Below, in pieces: positions 1-8,535 of a stretch of 64,000 nucleotides of DNA; the first letter of the stretch is position 1, and every line of letters begins with the position of its first letter. The stretch spans positions 124,001 to 188,000 of the forward strand of contig JODU01000010.1 in NCBI GenBank assembly GCA_000720845.1. Reading direction: 5' to 3'. The DNA comes from Kitasatospora aureofaciens (lineage in GTDB: Bacteria; Actinomycetota; Actinomycetes; Streptomycetales; Streptomycetaceae). The notes under the pieces are model-generated. The model was not told the DNA's origin and did no database searches. It was given only the letters and a program-made list of their open reading frames with translations. Made by a program: the position numbers and the translations under genes.

Positions 1-20
1 CCGGTGGAGGGCGTATCAGG

Positions 21-326
21 CTACTTCTTGCCTTCGCGCTGCTTCTTCTTCAGCTCGTCGTACAGTTTCTGGTCGAGCTTGGTGAACTCCTCCGAGGACT
101 TCTTGGCGAATTTGGAAACGCCTTTGGTCAGCTTGGACAGCTGACCGAAGCCGTAATCCCAGGAGTCCGCGAAGTCGTCACAGGCGGACTCGAGACCGCC
201 GTGTCCGATCTGTTTGGAGTCGGCGTGCTTCATCTCTTTGGAGGCAGACTTCATCTGGCCGCCGCTGGTCTCCAGCGTGCTCGCCATGCCAAGGACCTCA
301 TCGCTCGCGAAACGCAGAAAGGACAA
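21..326 (-). CDS. WXG100-like small helical protein (type VII secretion type)
   Basis: The 101-residue product is predicted mostly helical and lysine-rich at the C-terminus. It carries D-F-x3-W-x2-G near its middle (residues about 51-59), a variant of the WXG turn of ESAT-6-like proteins, which are helical hairpins exported by type VII secretion. The same D-F-x3-W-x2-G pattern occurs in the 113-residue protein at 12715-13056. No signal peptide or membrane segment is visible. It lies downstream of, and on the same strand as, the secreted/lipoprotein pair at 384-2137, so it may be the last gene of that operon. The family placement is inferred from length, helicity and the turn motif; no partner or ESX ATPase is in the window. 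Confidence 0.65.
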   Translation of the reverse strand: MSFLRFASDEVLGMASTLETSGGQMKSASKEMKHADSKQIGHGGLESACDDFADSWDYGFGQLSKLTKGVSKFAKKSSEEFTKLDQKLYDELKKKQREGKK

Positions 327-383
327 CTGACTCTTCCCCTTCTTCCTCTCTTGATGAGCACCCGTGCCCGAGCGTACCCCGGC

Positions 384-1469
384 TCATCGGTTGACCGACT
401 GGATCTCCTGGACCGTGACCGCCTGGGCGTTCTCGAAGGTGCCGTCGGGCAGGTCGCCGCCCGCGCCGCCGGTGCCGGTCCAGGCGATCTCCCAGGTGAT
501 GGTGGCCTGGAGGTCGAAGGTGCCGTCTCCCGAGGAGCGGAGGTACTTGATGCCGCAGGGCGGCGTCCGGTCGGCCTTGCCCTTGGCGTAGGGCTCGCCG
601 ATGGAACCGTCGCCGTTGATCGTGCACTCGCCGGACGCAGGGTACGTCTCGGCGTCCGGGGTGCCCGGCTCCAGCTTGAGCGACACCGGCTTGGCGGTGG
701 TCGTGGCCGTGAGGGCGAAGCCGGGGGCGTCGATGGCCGCCGTGGCCTGGACCTCGTGGAAGTCTGCCTTGTCGAGCCACGCCCAGGTCGGCAGGTTCAC
801 CTTCGTTGTCCCGGCGGGGGCGAGGGTGACCTTTGTGCCGGGCAGTTCCATGTGCTGGTACGCGAGGGCGGCGAGTATCTCCGGGGTGATGGCCTCTTCG
901 TACTGGGGAGGCGGGGCCTCGCCGTTGTCCACCCAGAAGGGGAGGTCGGTGCAGGAGTTGCGCTTGAGGTAGTCCGGCTCGTTGGGGTTCTCCACGCCGG
1001 CCCAGAACATGCCCTCGCCGTCCTTGGCGACGTTGTAGTCCTTGTAGCCGGGGGTGTCCGTCCAGCCGTACTCGTCCTCGTAGTGTGCCTTCGTCTGGCC
1101 GATCGCCGCGGCCGGGGTCCCCGTCATGCCGGGTGCGCTCGCGGCCTCCTTGATGTCGGCGGACATCTTCTTCTTGAAGTCCTTGGCGCCGAGGTAGGGG
1201 GCGTACCAGCAGGGTGGGGGAGTCCAGTTGACGTCGGCGGACGTCACGTTCCCGGTCCCGCCGTTCGGCGCGACGGAACCGGAGTACGTGATGCGTGCGG
1301 CGGCGTAGATGCCGGTCTTGTCGCCGCCGCCTTCCTGCTCCGCGCTGCCGCCCTTGCCGGTGTCCACCGGCTCCGCGGCGGCGTTCGGGACAGCGAGGAA
1401 GATTATGCCGGTCGCGGCAGCCAGGGCAGCCGCACTGCTGCCGAAGAAGTTTCGCCGTGGTCTGCTCAC
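384..1469 (-). CDS. Secreted protein of unknown function, copy 1 of a duplicated module
   Basis: The product is 361 residues. The N-terminus has an RRNFF twin-arginine-like stretch, a hydrophobic segment and a likely cleavage after PNAAA, so it is probably exported, possibly by Tat. No domain is recognised. The GTG start at 1469 overlaps the stop of the lipoprotein gene by 4 bases (GTGA), which implies translational coupling; an upstream in-frame start would run deeply into that gene. It is a clear paralog of 18740-19849. Shared blocks include CWY, DYNV-KDG, NLPTW-WLDK, DAET-PASG, TPPCGI-YLR and the final QEIQS-NR. Four cysteines are conserved in both copies, compatible with two disulfides outside the membrane. 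The function is unknown. Confidence 0.8.
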   Translation of the reverse strand: MSRPRRNFFGSSAAALAAATGIIFLAVPNAAAEPVDTGKGGSAEQEGGGDKTGIYAAARITYSGSVAPNGGTGNVTSADVNWTPPPCWYAPYLGAKDFKKKMSADIKEAASAPGMTGTPAAAIGQTKAHYEDEYGWTDTPGYKDYNVAKDGEGMFWAGVENPNEPDYLKRNSCTDLPFWVDNGEAPPPQYEEAITPEILAALAYQHMELPGTKVTLAPAGTTKVNLPTWAWLDKADFHEVQATAAIDAPGFALTATTTAKPVSLKLEPGTPDAETYPASGECTINGDGSIGEPYAKGKADRTPPCGIKYLRSSGDGTFDLQATITWEIAWTGTGGAGGDLPDGTFENAQAVTVQEIQSVNR

Positions 1470-2137
1470 TGGCACTTCTTGGCCTCCGTCTCGACGAACA
1501 CCTTGGACGCCTGCCACAGGCCTTCACCGGTGGGGTACTTGGTCATGATGATCTTGTAGTAGTTGAAGTCCTTGAGGCTGGGCTCGGACTTCAGCACCTT
1601 CCCCGTCTTGACCTCTTTTCCGTAGAACTTCCCGGTGTCCGCACAGAACGCGACCTCCACGGACTTGCCGTTCGGGGCGGATCGTGTGGTGGCGTCGTAG
1701 TGACGGCGAGTGCCGGTGCCGGTCCAGCCTCCCTTGATCCACTCGTTGATCTGCGTCTCGGCATAGTGGATTCCGTCCCCGGTGGCGTAGGCGGCCAAGG
1801 AGGCGTCCTTGGTCGTGCGCTTGTCGACGCCCCGGTAGATGGCACGCAGGTAGTTCGCCGCGTCGTCCATCGCGGCCGCCTCGTTCTTGTCCTTCGGCTT
1901 GTCCCAGTCGAAGACGAGGTTCATGTCCTTCGGGAGGGACAGGTCCACGCCGTCCGGCTTGTCCTCCGCCGGTGCTCCCGAGGCTTCCGCCGACTGCTCC
2001 GGGGTCTTAGAGCCCTGGTCGGCTCCCGCGATCTTGTCGTTGTCGCTGGACTTGTCGTCCCCGCCCCCGCAGGCCGTGAGCAGCAAGGCTGCTGAGGCGG
2101 CGAGCGCGGCAGCAACGGGCAAAGAGCGGCGCTTCAC
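1466..2137 (-). CDS. Putative lipoprotein, copy 1 of a duplicated module
   Basis: This 223-residue product has a lipobox (LLLTAC) after a short basic and hydrophobic signal, followed by a charged, disordered linker and then a compact domain. The GTG start at 2137 is preceded by GGGGAG at a good distance; the farther upstream in-frame start has no such site. It resembles the lipoprotein at 19846-20499: both have a W-T-x-TG segment, an FC...KFY-K-V-TGKV segment and a GLWQA/GVWQA motif near a C-terminal cysteine. It precedes and overlaps its partner secreted gene, so the two proteins probably act together at the outer face of the membrane. No known domain was recognised. Confidence 0.8.
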   Translation of the reverse strand: MKRRSLPVAAALAASAALLLTACGGGDDKSSDNDKIAGADQGSKTPEQSAEASGAPAEDKPDGVDLSLPKDMNLVFDWDKPKDKNEAAAMDDAANYLRAIYRGVDKRTTKDASLAAYATGDGIHYAETQINEWIKGGWTGTGTRRHYDATTRSAPNGKSVEVAFCADTGKFYGKEVKTGKVLKSEPSLKDFNYYKIIMTKYPTGEGLWQASKVFVETEAKKCQ

Positions 2138-2429
2138 AGTGAACTCCCCGTGAGACAGAAGTGCGGTCAAGGCTACTGACGGTATCTGCGTGCTTCCCGG
2201 TTTCGCCAGAGTGAACTGCTTCAGGAATCGCTACGGTGCCCTGGACACGCGAGGGGCCAGAGAGGGGCGAGGAGTCACGTGGCTGACGTCATATCCGGGG
2301 CCAGGACCGCGGCCAGATCCGACGTGGTGCGGTGGCTGGTGTTCAGCCTGCTGTGCGCCGGGGGTTCGCTGGGACTGCCCGTGCGGCAGAGCCGGTGGGA
2401 CCGGGCGTACGGCGGTGCCTGAGCGGGAC

Positions 2430-2999
2430 ATGGTCGAGGCGGCGAAGGATCGTGACCGCCGGTTCCGGGTGCGGGACGGCGTTGGGCTCGTGCTGTTCGT
2501 CGTGGCCGGAGCCGCGGTGCTCGTCGGCGTGTTCGGAGGGTCGAGGTGGGCCGCCCGCGAGAGTGCGCCCGTGCTGTACGACCTGCCCGGGGGGTCCTGG
2601 GGTGTCGGGGGCGTCCTTGGGCTGGTCACGCTCCTCGGGTGGGGCGGGGCCGTGTCGGGGAAGCTCGAGGGCCCCGGCGTGAACGGCTCGGGGCACGCTT
2701 CCCGGGTTCTGTGCGGGGCGGCCCGCGGCGCGTGCTGGATGGCTGCCGTCGCACCGGTGCTCTTTCTCTTCAGCGGACTCCAGGGCAAGAACTGCCGGTC
2801 GTACGAGACGGGTTGTGCGTACATCCCCGGCACCGGCCCCGCGCTCCTCGTGTACGTCGGTTGCGTTGCCGTCGGGGGATGGCTCACCCACCGTCGGCGC
2901 CGTGCCGTCCTCGAACAGCGCCGTGCGCGGGAGCGTGAACGACTGCGGAAGCTGCGCAGGAAGGGCAAGGGGAAGAGCCGCGCCGCACGGCAGCGGTAG
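2430..2999 (+). CDS. Small integral membrane protein of unknown function
   Basis: The 189-residue product has hydrophobic segments at roughly residues 17-37, 55-75, 88-110 and 128-150, then a strongly basic arginine/lysine tail of about 40 residues that would face the cytoplasm. The ATG at 2430 is chosen because GAGCGGG lies just upstream; in-frame starts at 2190 and 2415 have no comparable site and the extra sequence looks non-coding. The cysteine pair in the third loop (NC...GC) could form an extracytoplasmic disulfide. It is divergent from the lipoprotein pair and convergent with the next gene. No family is recognised. Confidence 0.55.
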   Translation: MVEAAKDRDRRFRVRDGVGLVLFVVAGAAVLVGVFGGSRWAARESAPVLYDLPGGSWGVGGVLGLVTLLGWGGAVSGKLEGPGVNGSGHASRVLCGAARGACWMAAVAPVLFLFSGLQGKNCRSYETGCAYIPGTGPALLVYVGCVAVGGWLTHRRRRAVLEQRRARERERLRKLRRKGKGKSRAARQR

Positions 3000-3002
3000 G
3001 CG

Positions 3003-3038
3003 TGTCCTGTCAGCCGGCTCTCCTCAGGCTGCAGGACA
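3003..3038. terminator. Hairpin between convergent genes
   Basis: TGTCCTG plus CAGCC pairs with GGCTG plus CAGGACA around an 11-nt loop, giving 12 base pairs with a single bulged T. It starts 3 bases after the stop of the membrane protein gene and lies before the end of the convergent gene at 3122, so it could act in both directions. There is no U-run, as is usual for Streptomyces hairpin terminators. Confidence 0.6.
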
Positions 3039-3121
3039 GGGCGGCGAGGGCTGGGGATGTGGGGCGGTTCACGGGTGCTCCGTTGCTCCGTGGGTGGGTG
3101 GTGGTGCGGGGGAGAGAGGGG

Positions 3122-4030
3122 TCAGTCGCCTTCGACCAGCCGGCGCAGCTGCGGGGACAGCTCCGGGATGTGTGCGCCCGCTGCCTGCGCCGCCTCCAGC
3201 GCCTTGACGTACTGCCGGGCCTCCTCGCGCGACTCCTCCTTCTCGCGGCCCTGGCGACGGCCCGCCAGCCACACCCAGACGGCCACGGGAACGAGGAGGA
3301 GGGCCGCGTACCCGACCGCGGTGCCCACGGTGGCGGCCCAGGTCACGCCGCCCGCGCCGGCGAGGACCAGGAGGCAGCCCGTCTCGTCGTGCCAGCCGCC
3401 CGCGTCCGCCGTCTGCTCGTAGTACGAGACGGCCCAGGGCTTCGGCGGTACAGGTGCAGGTACAGGAACGGGTACGGACGCGGCGGCCGAGGCCGGTGAC
3501 GCCGTTGCGGCCTCCGAAGGGGCCACCGGCGTCGGTCCCACCGGCGGGTACGTCGGGATCGGTGCCGCGCCCTTCCCGCCCCCGCTCGTCGTCCGGCCCT
3601 CCAGCCACGGCGGTATGTGCGCCAGCGGGATGCCGTGGGCGCGGGCGATGCCGAGGACCTCGCGGTAGCCGTCGAGGGGGCCGGTCCGCAGCGCGTGCTT
3701 CCAACGGGACCGCGCGTGCACGACCAGGGCCGCGCCGACGACCGTCAGGGCGCCCGCGGCACCCAGTACGGCGAACAGGTGCGCGTCCAGCGCCGGGGAC
3801 GCGGGGATGCCGAACGGCAGGAACATGCCTGCCATCAGCGCCAGCAGACCCAGGCAGGCGGCCGGCCGGCGCTGCTCCGCCTCCAGGGCCTTGCGGCGTT
3901 CCGTCAGCAGTTCCGTCACGGCCGCGTCGTCGGTGTAGTCGACGCCGTACCGGGTGCCGAGGTCCCGCGCGGCATCCCGTACCCGGGCGTCGGACAGCAA
4001 CGCCGCCCCGCTCACCGGAAGCAGACTCAT
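3122..4030 (-). CDS. Membrane protein with proline-rich central linker
   Basis: The 302-residue product has an acidic/basic N-terminal helix region (residues about 15-55), two membrane segments (about 58-105), an alanine/proline/valine-rich linker (about 160-200), two more membrane segments (about 225-262) and a charged, coiled-coil-like C-terminal tail. The ATG at 4030 has GGGGGGA 6-7 bases upstream; the earlier in-frame start would add an unsupported basic stretch. No family was recognised. It is divergent from the Tad operon across a 502-base gap, so it is probably separately transcribed. Confidence 0.7.
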   Translation of the reverse strand: MSLLPVSGAALLSDARVRDAARDLGTRYGVDYTDDAAVTELLTERRKALEAEQRRPAACLGLLALMAGMFLPFGIPASPALDAHLFAVLGAAGALTVVGAALVVHARSRWKHALRTGPLDGYREVLGIARAHGIPLAHIPPWLEGRTTSGGGKGAAPIPTYPPVGPTPVAPSEAATASPASAAASVPVPVPAPVPPKPWAVSYYEQTADAGGWHDETGCLLVLAGAGGVTWAATVGTAVGYAALLLVPVAVWVWLAGRRQGREKEESREEARQYVKALEAAQAAGAHIPELSPQLRRLVEGD

Positions 4031-4532
4031 CTGTGTCCCCCCGTACTCCTCCGTGCTCGCCCCGTCACCGATCCGAGCGAAGATCATGGCACGGGCCGTC
4101 GGGTCCCTCGTGAGTGAATCGTGCAGGACCCATGGGCGCTCCGTGACGAACAGCACGCGGACGGTGGCCGGGACTGGTCGCCCTGGATTAGCGCGAGCAC
4201 AGTGGGAGGGCCCGCTCGGCGGGCCGTGCTCAACGGCCTTGCGCAGGTGCGAAGTTGCAGATGAGTAACGGTGGGCGGGCCGGGTGGGCAGTGGGTGGGC
4301 ATGCCTTGAGGGGCTTATGAGCGGCTGATACGGTGCGATGGCTTGACACTCGCCTTACTGCTGGTTATTCGCCCAGGTCGGGCGGGTGCGTCAGGGGATG
4401 CCCCGGGACGCCAACGGTCGGGCGGTCACGGGCGAAGTGTCCGAAATCGCAGATGGTTCTGCGTACTTGGGCGATCGGCGTCCGAGTGGGTACGTGGCAG
4501 ACAATTTTCTTGGTTGTACGGGGAGCGGTTGC
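4031..4532. other. 502-base non-coding gap before the Tad operon
   Basis: The gap separates divergent genes and should hold promoters for both. The first half is GC-rich with no convincing ORF. The second half (about 4320-4530) is clearly less GC-rich, as expected of a Streptomyces promoter region. It contains a perfect TTGACA at 4343-4348, but no good -10 hexamer stands at the right spacing (GGTTAT and TTATTC are poor). A GGGGAG ribosome site sits at about 4519-4524 before the GTG of the first Tad gene. Confidence 0.5.
4343..4348 (+). promoter_or_regulatory. Possible -35 element (TTGACA) of the Tad operon promoter
   Basis: This is a perfect TTGACA, 185 bases upstream of the first Tad gene, in the least GC-rich part of the gap. 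The -10 partner is weak, so the promoter assignment is tentative. Confidence 0.3.
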
Positions 4533-5252
4533 GTGAAGATCCAGGAGCGTACGGGGGCGGGCGCGGGACGTTCCGCGGCTCCGGCTCAGCCGTCGGTCGG
4601 TGACCGGCTTCCCAGCCCTCCTCGCGAGCGCAAGCCGGCGCTGGCCGCGCTGGCGGTGCTGCTGATCCTGGTGGGCGCGCTGGGCGCGACGATGCTGGTG
4701 CTGCGGGCCGGGGACCGGGTGGAGGCCATCCAGCTGACGGCCGACATCAAGGCCGGTGAGTCCATCACCGACGACAACATCAAGTCCGTCATGGTGAACG
4801 ACGACTCCGGTGCCAACTTCGTGGCCTGGTCCCAGCGTGCGGGCCTGATGAAGCTCCAGGCCAAGTCCACCCTCTACAAGGGCACGGTGGTCGTCGGCGA
4901 GATGTTCGCCGACAAGACCGCCATGGAGGAGGGCAAGGTCACGGTCGGCGTCTCCCTCAAGGAGGGCCAGTACCCGAAGGGCCTGGACTCGGGCGACAAC
5001 GTGGCCGTCTACCGCGTCGGCAACAAGTCCTCCGGCAGCGGCGACCAGGGCGGCGCCTCCGGCTCGGCCGGTGCCTCCAACTCGTTGCTGGTCGAGCGCG
5101 CGGTGGTCGTGGCCGCCGACGGGTCCTCCGGCGACAGCCTCGCCAGCACCAACCTGCCCGTCACGCTGACCGTCGACGCGGACGACGCCGCGGCACTGAC
5201 GCAGGCCGCGTCCGCCGGCGAGGTCGCCGTCGTCCTGATCCCCGGCAACTAG
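4533..5252 (+). CDS. SAF-domain pilus assembly protein (CpaB/RcpC-like)
   Basis: This 239-residue product has an N-terminal disordered stretch, one membrane anchor (about residues 35-58) and an extracytoplasmic SAF-type domain starting near RVEAIQL and TADIKAGESIT, followed by a RcpC-like region (GVSL-EGQYPKGL, then a Gly/Ser-rich insert). CpaB/RcpC proteins are accessory factors of Tad secretion systems thought to sit between membrane and wall. The GTG at 4533 follows GGGGAG; the in-frame ATG at 4386 lacks a site. It is the first gene of a same-strand Tad operon, 18 bases before tadZ. Actinobacteria lack an outer membrane, so a secretin-linked role cannot apply; a wall-spanning or stabilising role is inferred. 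Confidence 0.75.
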   Translation: MKIQERTGAGAGRSAAPAQPSVGDRLPSPPRERKPALAALAVLLILVGALGATMLVLRAGDRVEAIQLTADIKAGESITDDNIKSVMVNDDSGANFVAWSQRAGLMKLQAKSTLYKGTVVVGEMFADKTAMEEGKVTVGVSLKEGQYPKGLDSGDNVAVYRVGNKSSGSGDQGGASGSAGASNSLLVERAVVVAADGSSGDSLASTNLPVTLTVDADDAAALTQAASAGEVAVVLIPGN

Positions 5253-5270
5253 AAGGCGACCGAAGAAGCC

Positions 5271-6179
5271 ATGGCCCTCATCGCCCTCGCCGCCGACAAG
5301 GGTTCCCCCGGCGTCACCACCGCGGCCGTCGCCCTCGCGGCGGTCTGGCCGCGCCGTGTCCTGCTCGCCGAGACCGACCCGGCGGGCGGCGACCTGGTGT
5401 ACCGGTCGGCCGCCGCGCACGGCGGTCCGCTGAACCCGAACACCGGCATGCTGTCGATCGCCGCCACCGCGCGCCGCGGTCTCGTGCCCGACCAGCTCTG
5501 GGACCACGTGCAGCCGCTCAGCGGCGGCCTCGAGGTCCTCGTCGGACTCGGCATCTCCGAGCAGGCCGCCGGACTCGCCGGCCTGTGGCCCACCCTCGGC
5601 CGGGCCTTCGCCTCCCTCGCCGACTCCCCGAACGCGCCCGCCGACGTCATCGCCGACTGCGGCCGCGTCAGCGGGGACTCCCCGGCCACCGAACTCTTCC
5701 CGCACGCCGCCCTGGTGCTGCTGATCTCCCGCACCGAGCCGGAGGCCATCGCCCGGGTACGCGACCGTGCCGCCGCCCTGTCCAACAAGCTGCACGGCGG
5801 AGCGCGCGGTACCGCGAGTCTCGGCATGCCGCTGATCGGCGTGGTCCTGGTCGCCGACACCAACAGCGCCGCCAAGCTCTCCGGCCAGGTCAACGACATG
5901 CTGGTGCACGCCCAGACCGGCGCCCGCGTGGTCGGCACGATCGCCGACGACCCGGCCGGTGCAGACCAGTTGGCCGGCCGCAGGCGCGGGCGGCTGGAGA
6001 AGTCGCTGCTCATCCGCTCGGCCCGCAAGGTCACCTCGGACCTGTACCAGCAGTTCGGCGCCGCCTGGTCGATGCCCACCGGCCCCGCCGGTCACGCCGG
6101 TCACTCCGGTCCGGGCGCGGCAGGTCCCACCGGTCCCGCCGGCACCGGCATGTCCGGCCACGCGGGGGCCGGCCGATGA
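5271..6179 (+). CDS. tadZ: TadZ/CpaE-like MinD-family ATPase
   Basis: The 302-residue product belongs to the MinD/ParA-type ATPases that localise Tad assembly machines to a cell site. The P-loop reads KGSPGVTT (residues 10-17): the signature lysine of the deviant Walker box is K10, but the usual second lysine position (before TT) is valine. The A' motif TDPAGGD follows at about residue 35. No receiver domain precedes the ATPase, unlike proteobacterial CpaE. The tail is a Gly/Pro/Ala/His repeat of about 35 residues, probably disordered. Its stop overlaps the tadA start (ATGA), so the two are likely coupled. Whether it hydrolyses ATP is uncertain given the changed P-loop. Confidence 0.8.
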   Translation: MALIALAADKGSPGVTTAAVALAAVWPRRVLLAETDPAGGDLVYRSAAAHGGPLNPNTGMLSIAATARRGLVPDQLWDHVQPLSGGLEVLVGLGISEQAAGLAGLWPTLGRAFASLADSPNAPADVIADCGRVSGDSPATELFPHAALVLLISRTEPEAIARVRDRAAALSNKLHGGARGTASLGMPLIGVVLVADTNSAAKLSGQVNDMLVHAQTGARVVGTIADDPAGADQLAGRRRGRLEKSLLIRSARKVTSDLYQQFGAAWSMPTGPAGHAGHSGPGAAGPTGPAGTGMSGHAGAGR

Positions 6180-7483
6180 CCGCTGTCGACCACTCGTTGG
6201 TCAAGCGGTTCCGGCAGGACGCCGGCGACCGCATCTCCGAGCAGCGCCGCCAGGACCAGGTCGCCGGCGTCACGCCGATGTCCACCGAGGACGAGCGGCA
6301 CTACGCCCGCGCCGTCATCGCGCAGATACTCGAGGAGTACGCCCGCGCCGAGATCAACGCCGGGCGTACGCCGCTGGACGCGGAGACGGAGGAGGCGTAC
6401 GCGGCCGCCGTGCACGCCGCGCTCTTCGGCGTCGGGCGGCTGCAGCCGCTGCTCGACGACCCCGAGGTCGAGAACATCGACATCAACGGCTGCGACCACG
6501 TCTTCGTCGGCTACTCCGACGGACGCGAGACGCGCGGCGAGCCGGTCGCCGAGACCGACGAGGAACTCATCGAGCTGATCCAGATCCTCGGCGCCTACTC
6601 GGGCCTGTCCTCCCGCCCCTTCGACTCCGCCAACCCGCAGCTCGACCTCAGGCTGCCGGACGGTTCGCGACTGTCGGCGGTCATGGACGTCGCCCGGCGC
6701 CCGGCGCTCTCCATCCGCCGCGCCCGCCTGGGCAAGGTCTTCATCTCCGACCTGGTCGGCAACGGCACCCTCACTCCCGAGCTGGGCCACTTCCTGGCCT
6801 GCGCGGTCCGGGCCCGCAAGAACATCATGATCGCGGGCGCCACCAACGCCGGAAAGACGACGCTGCTGCGCGCCCTCGCCAACGAGATCCCGCCGCACGA
6901 GCGGCTCATCACGGTGGAGCGCGCGCTGGAGCTGGGCCTCGACACCTTCCCCGAACTCCATCCCAACGTCGTGGCGTTCGAGGAGCGGCTGCCCAACTCC
7001 GAGGGGCAGGGCGCCATCAGCATGGCGGAACTGGTCCGCCGTTCCCTGCGTATGAACCCCTCCCGCGTCATCGTCGGTGAGGTGCTCGGCGACGAGATCG
7101 TCACCATGCTGAACGCGATGTCGCAGGGCAACGACGGCTCGCTCTCCACGATCCACGCCAACAGCTCGCACGAGGTCTTCAACCGCATCTCCACGTACGC
7201 CCTCCAGGCGACCGAGCGGCTGCCGATCGAGGCCAGCCAGATGCTGGTGGCCGGTGCCGTCAACTTCGTCGTCTTCGTCCAGCGGCGCAACGACTTCCAC
7301 AGCGGCGGCCGCCTCCAGCGTGTGGTCACCTCGGTCCGCGAGGTCAACGGCGTCGACGGCCGGGTGCTGTCCAGCGAGGTGTTCGCCGAGACGCCCGACG
7401 GCCAGGTCGTGCCGCACGCCCCCATCGCCTGCCTGGAGGATCTCATCGCCTACGGCTACCGGCCCAACGGAACGTGGGGGTGA
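6176..7483 (+). CDS. tadA: TadA/CpaF-family secretion ATPase
   Basis: The 435-residue product is the cytoplasmic motor of Tad pilus assembly, a type II/IV secretion ATPase. An N-terminal helical region (1-90) leads into the N-domain (PLLDDPEVENIDIN), then the RecA-like core: Walker A GATNAGKTT at 221-229, the VERALEL acidic stretch near 247, Walker B RVIVGEVLGDE near 300 and the histidine-containing STIHANS near 325. The usual RGGE after Walker B is LGDE here. The ATG at 6176 overlaps the tadZ stop; an open frame continues upstream only because of GC bias. Length is normal for the family. It sits directly before the two membrane platform genes. Confidence 0.92.
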   Translation: MTAVDHSLVKRFRQDAGDRISEQRRQDQVAGVTPMSTEDERHYARAVIAQILEEYARAEINAGRTPLDAETEEAYAAAVHAALFGVGRLQPLLDDPEVENIDINGCDHVFVGYSDGRETRGEPVAETDEELIELIQILGAYSGLSSRPFDSANPQLDLRLPDGSRLSAVMDVARRPALSIRRARLGKVFISDLVGNGTLTPELGHFLACAVRARKNIMIAGATNAGKTTLLRALANEIPPHERLITVERALELGLDTFPELHPNVVAFEERLPNSEGQGAISMAELVRRSLRMNPSRVIVGEVLGDEIVTMLNAMSQGNDGSLSTIHANSSHEVFNRISTYALQATERLPIEASQMLVAGAVNFVVFVQRRNDFHSGGRLQRVVTSVREVNGVDGRVLSSEVFAETPDGQVVPHAPIACLEDLIAYGYRPNGTWG

Positions 7484-7497
7484 CGGGGAAGATGCGG

Positions 7498-8535
7498 ATG
7501 ACCACACTCGCGGCACTGGACTCGCTCGGCTCCATGGGCGGACTGTTCTCGACCACCGTCCTGTACGCGCTCGGCTGCGGTGTCGCCGTCGGCGGCGGCC
7601 TCGCCCTCTTCCTGGTCGCGGTGCGCGGACTGCCCGCCAAGCCCGAGCACGAGAAGCGGCAGGCCAGCGAGCGCGTCAACGAGCTGATCCGCTGGGCGGG
7701 CCGGCGCGGCTCCGCAGCGGCCCTCGTCGGCCTCGCCGTCCTGCTCCTGACCCGCTGGGCGGTGCTCGGCATCGCGGCCGGTGTCCTCGTCTTCTTCTGG
7801 GACCGCCTTTTCGGCGGTGCCTCCGAGGAGCGCGCCGCCATGAAGCGGGTCGAGGCCCTCGCCTCCTGGACGGAGTCGCTGCGCGACACCATCGCGGGCG
7901 CGGTCGGCCTGGAGCAGGCCATCCCGGCCTCGGCCCGTGCCGCCGCGCCGGTCCTGCGGCCCCACCTGGACGCCCTGGTCGACCGGCTGCGCTCGCGCAC
8001 CCCGCTGCCCGACGCGCTCCAGTACCTCGCCGACGAGATCGACGACGCGTCCGCCGACATCATCGTCGCGGCGCTGATCCTCAACGCGCGGCTGCGCGGC
8101 CCGGGTCTGCGGCAGGTCCTCGGCGCGCTGGCCAAGTCGGCCCGCGAGGAGGTCGACATGCGCCAGCGCGTGATGGCGCAGCGCGCCTCGACCCGCCGGT
8201 CCGTGCAGATCGTGGTGGCGGTGTCGGTCCTGTTCGTCCTCGGCCTGTCCATCTTCAACCGGGACTTCGTCGAGCCGTACGGCTCACCCGTCGGGCAGCT
8301 CGTCCTGGCCTGTGTGTGCGGGCTGTTCGCGCTGGGCTTCTGGTGGCTGCGCAAGCTGTCGACCATCGAGACTCCGGAACGCTTCCTGGTCCGGGACGGC
8401 GCCGACGTCCAGTTCGTGCGCCCCCGCACGCCGGGCCAGCCGGGCCCCGCCGGCCAGCCGGGGCAGCCCGTGCAGCGCCTGCCGCAACCGGCGCAGCCGT
8501 CGCCGGCGTCTGGGGACGAGGGGGTACGACGATGA
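7498..8535 (+). CDS. tadB: TadB-like inner-membrane platform protein (GspF family)
   Basis: The 345-residue product has membrane segments near residues 20-42, 70-100 and two close to 235-295, flanking a cytoplasmic T2SSF domain (WTESLRDTI...GLEQAI, about 120-225). The C-terminus is a Gln/Pro/Gly-rich tail. TadB and TadC form the platform that the TadA motor acts on. I place the start at ATG 7498 with GGGGAAG at about 7485-7491; ATG 7492 sits too close to that site, and GTG 7474 is inside tadA. Its stop overlaps tadC (ATGA). Confidence 0.85.
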   Translation: MTTLAALDSLGSMGGLFSTTVLYALGCGVAVGGGLALFLVAVRGLPAKPEHEKRQASERVNELIRWAGRRGSAAALVGLAVLLLTRWAVLGIAAGVLVFFWDRLFGGASEERAAMKRVEALASWTESLRDTIAGAVGLEQAIPASARAAAPVLRPHLDALVDRLRSRTPLPDALQYLADEIDDASADIIVAALILNARLRGPGLRQVLGALAKSAREEVDMRQRVMAQRASTRRSVQIVVAVSVLFVLGLSIFNRDFVEPYGSPVGQLVLACVCGLFALGFWWLRKLSTIETPERFLVRDGADVQFVRPRTPGQPGPAGQPGQPVQRLPQPAQPSPASGDEGVRR

